Below are positions 1 through 9,000 of a stretch of 64,000 bases of DNA, piece after piece. The stretch is from Aromatoleum anaerobium (GTDB lineage Bacteria > Pseudomonadota > Gammaproteobacteria > Burkholderiales > Rhodocyclaceae), in assembly GCF_012910705.2 (NCBI RefSeq), contig NZ_WTVG02000040.1, forward strand, positions 62,001 to 126,000, given 5' to 3'. The notes beneath the pieces are model-generated. The model did not search any database. It saw nothing but the letters and a program-made list of their open reading frames with translations, and was not told the DNA's origin. A program made the position numbers and the translations under genes. The number at the start of each line of letters is the position of its first letter. Position 1 is the first letter of the stretch.

Positions 1-61
1 GCCATCCGGTTCACTTATCCTATGACCGTGATCCGGTGGCAGTGTTCTTTTTTGCAGATAA

Positions 62-466
62 TTACCGTTTCGCAATCGCGCGCGGCCCCTGCCAGGGAGG
101 TGACGGGGTCGCGGCTGCGCCTGACGGAGCGGCTCTCCCCGCGCCCTGCTGCTGCAGCCAGCCCACCAGCTGCGGCACCGCGGCCCACGGGTTGCCGTAG
201 CGCCAGCGCAACGCGGACAGCGCCAGACCCGTCGCCACCGCGAGAAAGCCCTTGCGCACCGGTGCCGCCGCCTCGTGCCGGGGAGGGCGTCGCCGCATCA
301 CGTTGCCGACGACAAACCCCATCATCAGCGCTGTGCCCAGGCCACGCGGGGACGCGAGTTCGCTGCGCACATGCGCGCGCCAGGCGTCGAACTGCGCGTC
401 CAATAATGCCCGCTCGCGCGCGACCCGCGCTTCCGCCTCCGCGAGCGATCCTCCACGCGTGTTCAT
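62..466 (-). CDS. YqjK-position membrane-associated stress protein
   Basis: A 134-residue basic protein. Its ATG overlaps the stop of the upstream holin-like gene by four bases (ATGA), which fixes the start. The first 40 residues are charged and helix-prone. Hydrophobic stretches follow at about residues 44-57 and 74-86, then a Gly/Pro-rich tail. The gene order DUF883 protein, holin-like protein, this protein matches E. coli yqjD-yqjE-yqjK, so the YqjK label rests on position; I cannot confirm homology by eye. It is probably an inner-membrane-associated protein of unknown function, transcribed from the sigma-54-type promoter at 1233-1247. Confidence 0.7.
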   Translation of the reverse strand: MNTRGGSLAEAEARVARERALLDAQFDAWRAHVRSELASPRGLGTALMMGFVVGNVMRRRPPRHEAAAPVRKGFLAVATGLALSALRWRYGNPWAAVPQLVGWLQQQGAGRAAPSGAAATPSPPWQGPRAIAKR

Positions 467-855
467 CGTCGGTCTCCGCCCGGCGGCTCGCCCTCGACCT
501 GCCGCAACGTCGCCGCGAGCGGCGGATTGTGCTTGAGCTGACGCCACAGCCACGTGCCCGCGAGCGCGGCGGCGACGATGTTGATCAGGCCCGCGCACGC
601 CAGCACCCCCGGCCACGAGATGCCGTCCTGGAGCAGCCAGCCGGCGACGGCGACAACGAATGCGAGCCACGCCGTGACCACCAGCACTGCCGCCACGATC
701 GCGACGCACAGCACTTCGATGACCTGGTGCACCGCGTGGCGGGCGTCGACGACGACCAGCGCTGCGTACGCTTTGGCCAGACTTTTGACCCGCCGCAACA
801 AGCCCGGCAGCGAAGGGTCTGCCGGGCCTGTTTCGTACGTCCCCGCCGCCATCAT
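463..855 (-). CDS. YqjE-like holin-superfamily membrane protein
   Basis: A 130-residue protein with a short charged N-terminus, then two long hydrophobic helices (about residues 45-75 and 82-103) and a basic C-terminal tail. This is the architecture of the YqjE / phage-holin-like (DUF1469, Holin-X) family. It begins with two consecutive Met codons and its stop overlaps the next start. It lies 21 bases after the DUF883 gene, so the three genes form one operon. These proteins are inner-membrane components often found with YqjD-type ribosome-tethering proteins; no enzymatic role is suggested. Confidence 0.8.
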   Translation of the reverse strand: MMAAGTYETGPADPSLPGLLRRVKSLAKAYAALVVVDARHAVHQVIEVLCVAIVAAVLVVTAWLAFVVAVAGWLLQDGISWPGVLACAGLINIVAAALAGTWLWRQLKHNPPLAATLRQVEGEPPGGDRR

Positions 856-876
856 CGACTCCCGCTCGCGGCGCGG

Positions 877-1161
877 TCAGTGCGACGTGAAGCGGCTGAA
901 CAGCATCCCCACTCCCACCGCGATCACCACCGACGCGACCGGATGGCGCCTGACGCACTCGCGCGCGCCTTCCAGCATATGCTCCTGCGCCGCGATCCAC
1001 TCCTGCCCTTTTTCCCCGGCGTGCCGCAGCGTCGAGGACGCGGCCCCGGCAACACGATTGACCGCCTCGTGGGCAGTGCTCGAGAGCTGCTCTATTTTCT
1101 CCGCTCCCTTCTCCGCGCTTCCGGCCATCGTGCCTTGCGTACCCGTTGTCGTGTTTTCCAT
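877..1161 (-). CDS. DUF883 (YqjD/ElaB-type) membrane-anchored protein
   Basis: A 94-residue protein. An amphipathic helical region (AEKGAEKIEQLSSTAHEAV) is followed by 'RRHPVASVVIAVGVGMLFSR', a C-terminal anchor typical of YqjD/ElaB/YgaM proteins. E. coli members are stationary-phase proteins that tether ribosomes to the inner membrane. I chose the Met at 1161 because AAAGGAG lies just upstream; the longer reading frame to 1278 has no such site. It is the first gene of the yqjD-E-K-like operon, with a clear -24/-12 element 72-86 bases upstream of the start. Confidence 0.85.
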   Translation of the reverse strand: MENTTTGTQGTMAGSAEKGAEKIEQLSSTAHEAVNRVAGAASSTLRHAGEKGQEWIAAQEHMLEGARECVRRHPVASVVIAVGVGMLFSRFTSH

Positions 1162-1232
1162 TCTGGGTTCTCCTTTGAGTGATCTGCCGAAGCCCGTTGC
1201 CGAGGCAAAGCCGCTGGCGTACTCGCCGATGA

Positions 1233-1247
1233 GCAAGCCGCGTGCCC
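1233..1247 (-). promoter_or_regulatory. sigma-54 promoter for the yqjDEK-like operon
   Basis: Read on the minus strand: GGGCACGCGGCTTGC. It matches the -24/-12 consensus (TGGCACG-N4-TTGC) at all but the first base with exact spacing. The predicted transcription start is near 1221, about 60 bases before the start codon. Confidence 0.8.
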
Positions 1248-1261
1248 GAACGAGATGACAT

Positions 1262-1630
1262 TCATCGCCGGCGCTCATCCTCGCGCGGGTCGCGGTTCGT
1301 CGCCTCCGGCGTCTCGGGCGGCACGTCGGCGCCGGGCGAGCGTTCAGGCGGCACGCCCGGCCCCGGGACGTCCGACGGAATACCGCGCCCCGCAGTGTCG
1401 CGCAGGCCGCGGCGGATATCGCGCGCTGCCTGTTCGATCACCTTGCGCGGGAGTTTCCCCTCCGGCTCGGGCCGGTCGGGCGCTTCGTCCCTTTCATGCG
1501 GCAGCGGCAGCTCGTCGGCAACCGGGGGACGGGCCAGGTTCGTGTCTTCGGCATCGGGTACCGGATAACGAGGGTTCGGTGGATCGGCCGGACCGGGTCT
1601 GGACGGGCCGTGTCTGCTTTCCTTGCTCAT
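1262..1630 (-). CDS. small disordered hypothetical protein
   Basis: A 122-residue, Pro/Arg/Asp/Glu-rich protein with almost no hydrophobic core. The only helix-like segment is 'LPRKVIEQAARDIRRGLRDTAGRG' in the middle (two parts: LPRKVIEQAARDI and RRGLRDTAGRG). It is probably cytosolic and largely intrinsically disordered. The start at 1630 is supported by GGAGG seven bases upstream; a Met two codons earlier is possible. I do not recognise a family. Its upstream region holds the best copy of the GTAAG/CTTAC motif (1730-1760), so it is probably induced together with the other stress genes here. Confidence 0.65.
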   Translation of the reverse strand: MSKESRHGPSRPGPADPPNPRYPVPDAEDTNLARPPVADELPLPHERDEAPDRPEPEGKLPRKVIEQAARDIRRGLRDTAGRGIPSDVPGPGVPPERSPGADVPPETPEATNRDPREDERRR

Positions 1631-1666
1631 TGGCACACCTCCGGGGGAGTTCGCATGTCCTCACCT

Positions 1667-1702
1667 GCAAGCACATTCCATGCAGGGGGAAAACGCGTGC
1701 CG
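1667..1702 (-). promoter_or_regulatory. weak candidate sigma-54 promoter(s) for the disordered-protein gene
   Basis: Two imperfect matches lie between the motif at 1736-1760 and the start codon. TGGAATGTGCTTGC has a good -12 but is one base short in spacing. CGGCACGCGTTTTCC has a good -24 and a poor -12. Neither is convincing alone; location is the main support. Confidence 0.3.
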
Positions 1703-1729
1703 CCGCAGGAAATGCAATGCGGATGTCCA

Positions 1730-1760
1730 GTAAGACTTACGCCAGTCTGTAAGACTTACA
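1730..1760. promoter_or_regulatory. putative enhancer/operator: paired GTAAGACTTAC palindromes
   Basis: Two copies of the 11-base palindrome GTAAGACTTAC (1730-1740 and 1749-1759) lie 19 bases apart. Within them CTTAC-GCCAGTC-TGTAA (1736-1752) gives the CTTAC-N7-TGTAA pattern that recurs upstream of other sigma-54-type promoters in this window. The site lies between the response-regulator gene and the disordered-protein gene. Confidence 0.7.
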
Positions 1761-1789
1761 GCGACGCAGCCCCGCCCGCCGCTGCGGCA

Positions 1790-3211
1790 TCACTGCACCC
1801 CGTTGGTCGAAGCGCGGTCCTCGTCGTCACCCGGCCCGCCCGCGAACTCCTCGGCATCCTCTTCGTCATAGAGCTCCTTGCCGGCGTTATAGACGGCGAG
1901 GCGGTTGTAGAGCGTCTTGAGGCTGATACCGAGCATCTCGGCGGCCTTGCGCTTGACGTTGCCGCATTCCATCAGCGTGGCCTCCATGACCCGCCGGTTG
2001 ACTTCGTCGAGCGGCGTGCCGACACGGATCGTGATCACCGAGCTGTGCGATTTCTGCAGGAAGCTCTCCGGCGCGTGGTCCGGCTCGATGACGTCGTCGG
2101 CGAGGATGAAGGCGCGATGGACGTAGTTCTTCAGCTCGCGCACGTTGCCCGGCCAGTTGTGTGCATACAGCGCGGCGATCGCCGCGGGCGAGAAACGCTT
2201 GTTCGTCTGCTCCTGCTCGTTGAGCTCGGCGAGGAAATGTTCCGCGAGCAGTTCGATGTCGGTGTCGCGTTCGCGCAACGGCGGCAGGTAGATCGGGAAC
2301 ACGTTGAGGCGGTGGTAGAGGTCTTCGCGCATGCGGCCCTCGGCGACCGCTTTTTCGGGCGAGCGGTTCGTCGCGGCGATCAGCCGCACGTCGGTCGCGA
2401 TGTGTTCGTTCGTGCCGACCCGCATGAACGTGCCCGTCTCGAGCACGCGCAGCAGCTTGACCTGCAGCTCGGGGCGCATCTCGGTGACTTCGTCGAGGAA
2501 CAGCGTGCCGCGGTTGGCCCGTTCGAAAAAGCCATGGTGCTGGCGATCGGCCCCGGTGAAGCTGCCTTTCTCGTGTCCGAACAGCTCGCTCTCGACGAGC
2601 TGCGGCGAGACCGCGCCGCAGTTGAGCGGCAGGAACGGGTGGCGCTTGCGCCGGCTCAGGTCGTGGATGGTCTGCGCGACGACTTCCTTGCCGGTGCCGC
2701 TCTCGCCGATCAGCAGCACCGAGGCCGAGGTCGGCGCGACCCGCGAGAGCTGGTCGTACAGGCGGTGCATCGGCGGGGAGCTGCCGAGGATGTGGCCGAA
2801 GCGTCCGAGCTTGCGCAGTTCGTTGCGCAGCTCGCCGATTTCCTGGCGGAAATGCTCCGTTTTCGGGATCCGCTGCAGGATGCCGCGCAGGCGCTCGATG
2901 TCGACCGGCTTGACGAGGTAGTCGGTGGCACCGGAGCGCAGCGCGTCGATCGCGGTCTCGACGCTCGCGTGCCCGGTGATGACGACCACTTCCGTGGTGT
3001 CGCGCGATTCGAGCTCGTCGACGAGCTCGATCCCCAGCCCGTCGGGAAGCATCAGGTCGGTGAGCACGACATCGGGAGTCGAGCGGGTGAGATGGATGCG
3101 CGCGGCGCGCAACGAATCGGCGGTGGCCACGGTATAACCCTCGCCCTTGATGAACTCGCTGAGCCAGCCTATGGTTTCCGAGTCGTCATCGACCAGCAGT
3201 ACGTTGGACAT
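1790..3211 (-). CDS. orphan NtrC-family sigma-54-dependent response regulator
   Basis: A 473-residue cytosolic transcription activator. The receiver domain occupies residues 1-115, with acidic residues at 8-10, phosphoacceptor D52 and the switch lysine in LVKPVD (K101). The AAA+ domain covers about 138-375: Walker A GESGTGKE at 169-176, Walker B GTLFLDEV at 235-242, and the sigma-54-contacting loop reading GSFTGA (216-221) instead of GAFTGA. A Fis-type helix-turn-helix sits near 405-440 (NVKRKAAEMLGISLKTLYNRL), followed by an acidic tail. No histidine kinase gene is adjacent, so the cognate sensor is elsewhere or phosphorylation differs. It is the natural candidate activator for the many -24/-12 promoters here. 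That assignment is inference from proximity. Confidence 0.92.
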   Translation of the reverse strand: MSNVLLVDDDSETIGWLSEFIKGEGYTVATADSLRAARIHLTRSTPDVVLTDLMLPDGLGIELVDELESRDTTEVVVITGHASVETAIDALRSGATDYLVKPVDIERLRGILQRIPKTEHFRQEIGELRNELRKLGRFGHILGSSPPMHRLYDQLSRVAPTSASVLLIGESGTGKEVVAQTIHDLSRRKRHPFLPLNCGAVSPQLVESELFGHEKGSFTGADRQHHGFFERANRGTLFLDEVTEMRPELQVKLLRVLETGTFMRVGTNEHIATDVRLIAATNRSPEKAVAEGRMREDLYHRLNVFPIYLPPLRERDTDIELLAEHFLAELNEQEQTNKRFSPAAIAALYAHNWPGNVRELKNYVHRAFILADDVIEPDHAPESFLQKSHSSVITIRVGTPLDEVNRRVMEATLMECGNVKRKAAEMLGISLKTLYNRLAVYNAGKELYDEEDAEEFAGGPGDDEDRASTNGVQ

Positions 3212-3334
3212 CTCTCCTCCGTGGTGGCACGACGCTAGCTTGATACTAGTCCCGCCAACCTCCGCCCATCGCGGGAAGTTGTAATTTTTTCAGTCAATTG
3301 CCTGCGAGCTGTCGCCCGTTGGAGCGCCCGCGCC

Positions 3335-3349
3335 GGGAAAGCGGATTGC
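3335..3349 (+). promoter_or_regulatory. candidate sigma-54 promoter for the DUF421 fragment
   Basis: GGGAAAGCGGATTGC keeps GG, the spacing and TTGCA, with C-to-A in the -24 box. The predicted start is near 3361, 48 bases before the start codon. Confidence 0.45.
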
Positions 3350-3408
3350 AGCGGAGCGTGAAAGGGCGACGGCTGCAGACGCGCGTCGCCGGTGCGCAGG
3401 AGGAGGCC

Positions 3409-3726
3409 ATGATGGCGATCGACTGGAATGAAATGTTTGGGCTGACGGTTTCGCCGCTCGAGCTCTTCATCCGCGGCACGATCGTGTATTGGGCGATCTT
3501 CGCGATGTTCCGCACCATCCTGCAGCGCGACATCGGCGCCGTCGGCGTCGCTGACGTGCCGTTCGGCATCACGCCGCTCGAAACGATGGCCTGCAGCTGC
3601 CCGGTGATAGGCTCAAAGGTCGGCGGCATCAAGCACACCGTCGTCGACGGGGTCACGGGATTTCGGCCGCGCCGGCATGCGGCGCATGCGCAGCAGCTGC
3701 CGATGGGGGAGACATCGTGGCCCTGA
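3409..3726 (+). pseudogene. chimeric remnant: DUF421 N-terminus joined to a glycosyltransferase C-terminus
   Basis: An in-frame 105-residue reading frame with a strong Shine-Dalgarno (AGGAGGAGG) that looks like two unrelated genes joined. Residues 1-48 (WNEMFGLTVSPLELFIRGTI ... RDIGAVGVAD) are the start of a DUF421 (YetF/YcaP-type) membrane protein and include its first membrane helix. From about residue 49, PFGITPLETMACSCPVIGSKVGG is the nucleotide-sugar-binding C-terminal motif of a group-1 (GT4) glycosyltransferase. The last 18 residues match neither. The join is near base 3560. I read this as a deletion or recombination scar, not a functional protein. An assembly error is the alternative. 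Confidence 0.7.
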
Positions 3727-4355
3727 ATGCTGCGGTTTTCATCGACAAGGACGGCACGCTGATCGACGACGTGCCGTACAACGTCGATCCGGCCAAAGTG
3801 CGCCTGCGCGACGGCGCCGGCGAAGCGCTCGCACGGCTCCAGCGCCACGGCTACCACCTCATCCTGGTGACGAACCAGCCGGGCGTGGCGTTCGGCCTGT
3901 TCGAGCCCGATGCGCTCGAAGCGGTGTGGGCCGCGATCGCCGCGCTGCTGTCGCCGTACGGCGTCGTGTTCGACGCGATCTATCACTGCCCCCACCATCC
4001 GCAGGGCACCGACGACCGCTTCGCCGGCCGCTGCGAATGCCGCAAGCCCGAACCCGGCCTGCTGCTGCAGGCCGCGCAGGACCACCGCCTCGACCTGCGG
4101 CGCTCGTGGCTGATCGGCGACATCCTCGACGACATCGAAGCCGGACGACGGGCCGGTTGCCGCACCGTGCTGCTGGCGGTCGGGTCGGAAACGGAATGGC
4201 GCCACGGGCCGATGCGCGAGCCCGACCTCGTCGCATCGAGCCTCGCCGAAGCGGTCGACGGCATCCTCGAATGGACGCCGGCCGAGGTGCTAGACAGCAT
4301 CGCGGCGGAACCCGAGAGCGGGTTCACGGTGTGGCAGACGGACGAGCCGGGATGA
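3717..4355 (+). CDS. HAD-family phosphatase, GmhB/histidinol-phosphatase type
   Basis: A 212-residue HAD-IIIA phosphatase. Near the N-terminus FIDKDGTLIDD gives the DxDGT nucleophile motif, VTNQPGV is motif II, and RKPEPG plus GDILDDIEAG complete motifs III/IV. The inserted HCPHHPQG...CEC segment is the zinc-binding loop seen in D-glycero-D-manno-heptose-1,7-bisphosphate 7-phosphatases. Starts with GTG, preceded by GGGGGAG. It overlaps the chimeric remnant upstream by 10 bases and the truncated heptosyltransferase downstream by four (ATGA). The context suggests sugar-nucleotide or LPS core synthesis, but both flanking glycosyltransferases are broken here. Confidence 0.85.
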   Translation: MALNAAVFIDKDGTLIDDVPYNVDPAKVRLRDGAGEALARLQRHGYHLILVTNQPGVAFGLFEPDALEAVWAAIAALLSPYGVVFDAIYHCPHHPQGTDDRFAGRCECRKPEPGLLLQAAQDHRLDLRRSWLIGDILDDIEAGRRAGCRTVLLAVGSETEWRHGPMREPDLVASSLAEAVDGILEWTPAEVLDSIAAEPESGFTVWQTDEPG

Positions 4356-4612
4356 ACGCGCTGACGCGGGCCGCGCGCTGGAAAGAGGCACGACGCATCC
4401 TCGCGGTGCGGCTCGACAACCTCGGCGACGTGCTGATGACCACCCCTGCGCTGCGGGCCTTGCGCGAATCCGTACCGGGCCGGCATATCATCTTGCTCGC
4501 GTCCGCGGCGCCGGCGCGCGAGGCCGCGTGGGCGGCGCGGCTCAGGCTGCCGCCGCTGCTCGCATCGCCACGTAAAGCCGCGCATATCGGCCGGCGCTGC
4601 CCCCCCAGCTGA
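4352..4612 (+). pseudogene. 5' fragment of a family-9 glycosyltransferase (heptosyltransferase)
   Basis: The first about 50 residues (RRILAVRLDNLGDVLMTTPALRA and RESVPGRHIILLASAA) are a textbook start of an ADP-heptose:LPS heptosyltransferase. After about base 4510 homology stops. The frame then runs antisense into the 3' end of glgA and ends at 4612 after 86 codons. The usual length is about 330-400 residues, so more than 80% is missing. The start is ATGA-coupled to the HAD phosphatase. Together with the chimera at 3409 this marks loss of most of a glycan cluster next to the glg operon. Confidence 0.75.
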
Positions 4613-6026
4613 AGTCGCGCGCCATGCCGTTGCGACACAGCGTGCGCCACGCCACGCGGTCGGCGAACACCTTCAGCGCGCGGTCGACGGCCTCGACCAG
4701 CGCCGCCGGCGTCGCGTCGGCGAACAGGAAACCGGACGCTTCGCCACGGTGCAGGCCGTCGACGCTGAAGTCGCCGACCGAGTCCACGAGCCCGCCCGTT
4801 GCGCGCACGATCGGCGACGTGCCATAGCGCTGGCTGTACATCTGGTTCAACCCGCACGGCTCGAAGCGCGACGGCATCACGAACGCATCGGCGCCGGCCT
4901 CGATGCGGTGCGCGAGCCGCTCATCGAAGCCGATCACCGCCGCGATGCGCTCCGGCGTCGCGGCTGCGCGTTCGCGCCACGCCTCCTCGAAGCGCGCGTC
5001 GCCCCCGCCGAGCAGCGCGAGCTGCACCGGCCGCGCGAGCAGTTCCGGCAGCGCGTCGAGCACCAGGTCGATGCCCTTCTGGTCGGTCAGGCGGGTGACC
5101 ATGCCGAGCAGCAGCGCGCCGTCGTCGGCCGCCAGTCCCAACTCGGCCTGCAGCGCGCGCTTGTTCGGCGCCTTGTCTTCGAGCGTGTCCGCGTCGTAGT
5201 TCGTGTCGAGGTGCGGATCGGTGCGCGGGTCCCAGGCGTCCATGTCGATGCCGTTGAGGATGCCGGCGAGGCGGTTCGCGCGCGTTTCGAGCAGCCCCTG
5301 CAGGCCGCAGCCGTGCGCTTCGGTGCGGATTTCGCGCGCATACGTCGGGCTGACGGCGACGATGCGGTCGGCGTAGTAGAGGCCGGCCTTCAGGAACGAC
5401 AGCTTGCCCCAGTACTCGACGCCTTCGGGCACAAGGCTCTCCGGCGGCAGGCCCAGCCGGTCGGCGACGTCGAGGGGGAAGATCCCCTGGAACGCGAGGT
5501 TATGGACGACGACGAGGCTCGGCGCCCCCCCGGGCAGGCCGAGCTTCAGGTACGCCGGCGCCAGCGCCGTGGGCCAGTCGTTGCAGTGCAGGATGTCCGC
5601 GCGCCACACCAGCGGGCTCGCGGCGCTCGCCAGCCGCGCGGCGACGTGCGACAGCAGGCCGAAACGCAGCGCGTTGTCGCTGTAGTCGACGCCCTCGCCG
5701 TCCTGGTAGGGGCCGCCCTCGCGCCGGTACAGCGACGGGCAATCGAGCACCAGCGCCGGCACGCCGCTCGGCAGCCGGGCGCGCAGCAGGCGGGCGGACG
5801 GCAGGCCGTGCTCGGCGCGGATGTCCGCGACCTTGCGCGCGTTGCGCGCCGCCTCGCGTACCGACGGATAGCCTGGCAGCAGCACGCACATGTCGAGCCC
5901 GAGCGCGGCCAGCGCGGCCGGCAGGCTCGCGCTGACGTCGCCGAGTCCGCCCGTCTTGGCCCACGGCGCGCACTCGGGCGTCGCGAACAGCACGCGGAGC
6001 CGGGCGGCTTTCCTGGTGGCATTCAT
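4542..6026 (-). CDS. glgA: glycogen synthase (ADP-glucose dependent)
   Basis: A 494-residue GT5 enzyme that extends alpha-1,4-glucan chains from ADP-glucose. The N-terminal KTGGLGDV motif (residues about 23-30) binds ADP-glucose. The C-terminal block SRFEPCGLNQMYSQRYG carries the catalytic Glu and nucleotide-binding region. Length is normal for bacterial GlgA (about 480 residues). The ATG overlaps the stop of malQ-treY by four bases, so translation is coupled. It is the last gene of the long minus-strand operon. Substrate is supplied by glgC in the same operon. Confidence 0.96.
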   Translation of the reverse strand: MNATRKAARLRVLFATPECAPWAKTGGLGDVSASLPAALAALGLDMCVLLPGYPSVREAARNARKVADIRAEHGLPSARLLRARLPSGVPALVLDCPSLYRREGGPYQDGEGVDYSDNALRFGLLSHVAARLASAASPLVWRADILHCNDWPTALAPAYLKLGLPGGAPSLVVVHNLAFQGIFPLDVADRLGLPPESLVPEGVEYWGKLSFLKAGLYYADRIVAVSPTYAREIRTEAHGCGLQGLLETRANRLAGILNGIDMDAWDPRTDPHLDTNYDADTLEDKAPNKRALQAELGLAADDGALLLGMVTRLTDQKGIDLVLDALPELLARPVQLALLGGGDARFEEAWRERAAATPERIAAVIGFDERLAHRIEAGADAFVMPSRFEPCGLNQMYSQRYGTSPIVRATGGLVDSVGDFSVDGLHRGEASGFLFADATPAALVEAVDRALKVFADRVAWRTLCRNGMARDFSWGGSAGRYARLYVAMRAAAAA

Positions 6027-9000
6027 CCCGCCTCCCGGACGGCGACGGCACGCTCGCGTTGCGGCACGAGCAGGGCCAGCGGCAGCGCACCGAACAGGCG
6101 CGCGACATCGAGATGGCAGCGGTTGCCGGCGCACTCCGGCCGCACACCCTGCCCGCACAGCGCATCGCGCCATTGCCGGCCTTCCGAGAACGCCGGCAGC
6201 TCGACGAACGTGCCCTGCCAGATCGCCGCATCGCGCAGCAGCGAGGCGTCGCCGCGGCACAGCGTGAACAGCAGGCGCGAGGCGACGACGACGACGATGT
6301 CGTCGCCGAGCACGCGCGCGAACGCGACGACGTGCAGCGCCGCCGGCCCGTCCGTCTCCAGCGCGACGTAGCGGCCGAAGCGCATCGTCTGCTCGAACTC
6401 GCGCCGCACCGCGAGCGCGCGCCACAGCACGTAGAGCTTGATGCGGCCGTCGTCGCGACCGTCGGACATCGCGTCGAGCATCGCGGCGAGCGCGTTGCGC
6501 CGCGTCGCCTCGTCCGCGCCCTCCGGGCAGTCCTGCTGCAGGCCATGCAGGAGTTCGCGCGCCGCGGCGAAATCGACCGGGAAGCGGTTATCGGGATCCA
6601 CGAGCCGGTAGTTCCACCTCTCGCAGCCCTGGTAGATGTCCGGCACGCCGGGCGCGGTGAGCTTGAGCAGCGCCATCGCGAGGCTGTTGTAGCAGCCGAA
6701 GCATGACACGCGGGCGTGGAACGGCAGGAAGTCGGCGATGAACGGATTGTCGAGGCCGCCGGCAAAGAGGCGCCGCACGAAGCCGGAAAGCGCCGCCTCG
6801 TAGCCGGGCTCGGGGTTCATCCAGCTGGTGTGCCGTTTCGCCTCGCGCGCGGCCTTCAGCATGTACGCATCGACGCGGCGCGCGAGTTCGGCCAGGCCGC
6901 GCGCATCCGGCGCCACCGCCGGCCACACGCCGAGCAGCGTCTGGTACAGCAGGTACTCGTCGTTGCACGACGGCGCGAGCGCGTCATTGACCCGGCGCTT
7001 GTGGCGCTCGTTGAGCTTGCGCCAGCGCCGCAGCGCGAGCCGCCACGCGCCGGGCATCTCGGACAGCACGTCGATGCGCGCGCGCACGTCCTCGGAGCGC
7101 TTGCTGTCGTGGGTCGAGCTGCCGAGCAGGCCGAACGGGTGGCTCGCCGCGACGCGCTCGTTCGCGGCGTGGAAATCCTGCACCGCGATGCCGAACGTGT
7201 GCGGGTCGCCGCCGACGTCGTTCAGCGACACCAGCCGGTTGTAGCGGTAGAACGCGGTGTCTTCCATCGATTTGGCCATCACCGGCGCGGTGAACTGCTG
7301 GAAGCGCCGCACGAAGCGCAGCTTGAGCGGGCGCAGTTCGGCCGCGGTTTCGGTCGGCGCCGAGACCAGCACGTCGCGCACGAAGCGCAGCACCGTCGCA
7401 TCGCCCGCGCGGGTGCGCGCGGCAGCGCTCGCGACGGCGCGCTCGATGTAGCGGCGGTCGGTGTCGGAAACCCCGCGCGGCCCGATGTAGGTGCGATAGA
7501 CCGGGAAGCCGGCGACGATCTCCTTCAGCGCGCCGCGCAGCCGGCTGCGCGTGAAATCGCGCGTGCGCCGGTCGTGCTGGGCGATGTCGTGGAGCAGCCC
7601 GGCCAGCCCGCTGACTTCGCCCGGCAGCGAATGCATCATGATCAGCAGCTTCGCTTCGTGCAGCACTTCGCTGAAATTGCGCGCTTCGCCGGTGAAGGCG
7701 CGGTAGATCCGCGAAAAGCGCGACTCCTGCGCGGAATCGACGAACAGTCCGTTGCACAGGTTCGCGAAGCGGTAGCCGGTGCCGCCGTGCACCGGCCAGT
7801 CGGCCGGCAGCGGCTCGAACTCGGCGAGGATCTTCTCGACGACGAGGTACAGCGCCGGTTCCGGGCCCGCGGGCGGCGTGCCGCGGGCGAGCGCCAGTTC
7901 GCGGCAGATCGCCGCGTGGCGGGCCTGCAGGCGTTCGAAGTACGCGACCGGCTCGGCGAGCCCATCCGGATGGTCGATGCGCAGGCCCGACACGCGCCCT
8001 GCCGCGAGCCAGCGGAAGATCTGCGCGTGCGTCGCCTCGAACACGCTCTCCACTTCCATGCGCAGCGCTGCGAGGTCGTTGATGTCGAAGAAGCGGCGGT
8101 AGTTGATGTCGTCGGCGGCGACGCGCCATGACGCGAGCCGGTACGCCTGGCGCGCGAGCAGCGCGTCGAGCGCGTCGAAGCTCGCCGCTTCGCCGACGCG
8201 CCCGTTGAACGCCGCAAGCCGTTCCTCGATGCGCGCGCGCACCGCCGGGAGCCGCTCGTAAAGCGCGGCGAGGTGCTGCTTGAAGAGGTTCTTGTTGTGG
8301 CGGCGCTCGGTCTGCAGTGCCAGGTCCGCGACGTCGCGCGGCGGCAGGTGGCGCAGCGCCGCGAGCAGCGTCTCGAGTTCGATCTGCTCCGCGGCGACGA
8401 CGCTCTGCGCGCCGCGCGCCGACACCGCCGGCGTGAGGATCGACGGGTAGTCGCACGGATCGACCGGGAAGCGGTGCTCGAAATAATGCACGCTGAATTC
8501 GCCGCGCTCGGCGCAGAAGTCGAGCCGCAACTCGCCGGCTTCGAGCACCAGCCCGTACTGGTCGCCGAGCACCGGTAGCAGCACCTTGCCGCGCAGTTCG
8601 GGGAAAGGCGGCTGCCAGTCGATGTCGAAGTGGTCCGCATATTCGGACGCCTCGCCGTTCTCGAGCACGTCCAGCCACCATTCGTTGTCGGCGCCGAGCA
8701 CGCCGACGTGGTTGGGCACGACGTCAAGGACCTGCCCGAGCCCGAGCTCGGCCAGCCGCGCGCAGTAACGGTCGAAGTCCGCCTCGCTGCCGATCTCGGG
8801 GTTCACCGCCTGGTGGTCGACGATGTCGTAGCCATGCCGGCTCCCGGGGCGCGCCTTCAGGAACGGCGCCGCATAGACGTGGCTGATGCCGAGCTCGGCG
8901 AGATAGGGCAGCACCGCTTCGGCCGCGGCGAAGCCGAAGTCGGCGTGGAACTGCAGCCGGTACGTCGCGCGCGGGATTGCCGCAGTCTCCGGGTGGAAAT

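Noticed and set aside
62-1261. Single 399-codon minus-strand frame covering the yqjDEK region
   Set aside because: Only its last 134 codons are a gene; the upstream part is an out-of-frame reading of the two genes before it.
3224-3238. TGGCACGACGCTAGC as a sigma-54 promoter
   Set aside because: The -24 is perfect but the -12 reads TAGC, and it lies about 185 bases from the next start codon; the element at 3335 fits better.
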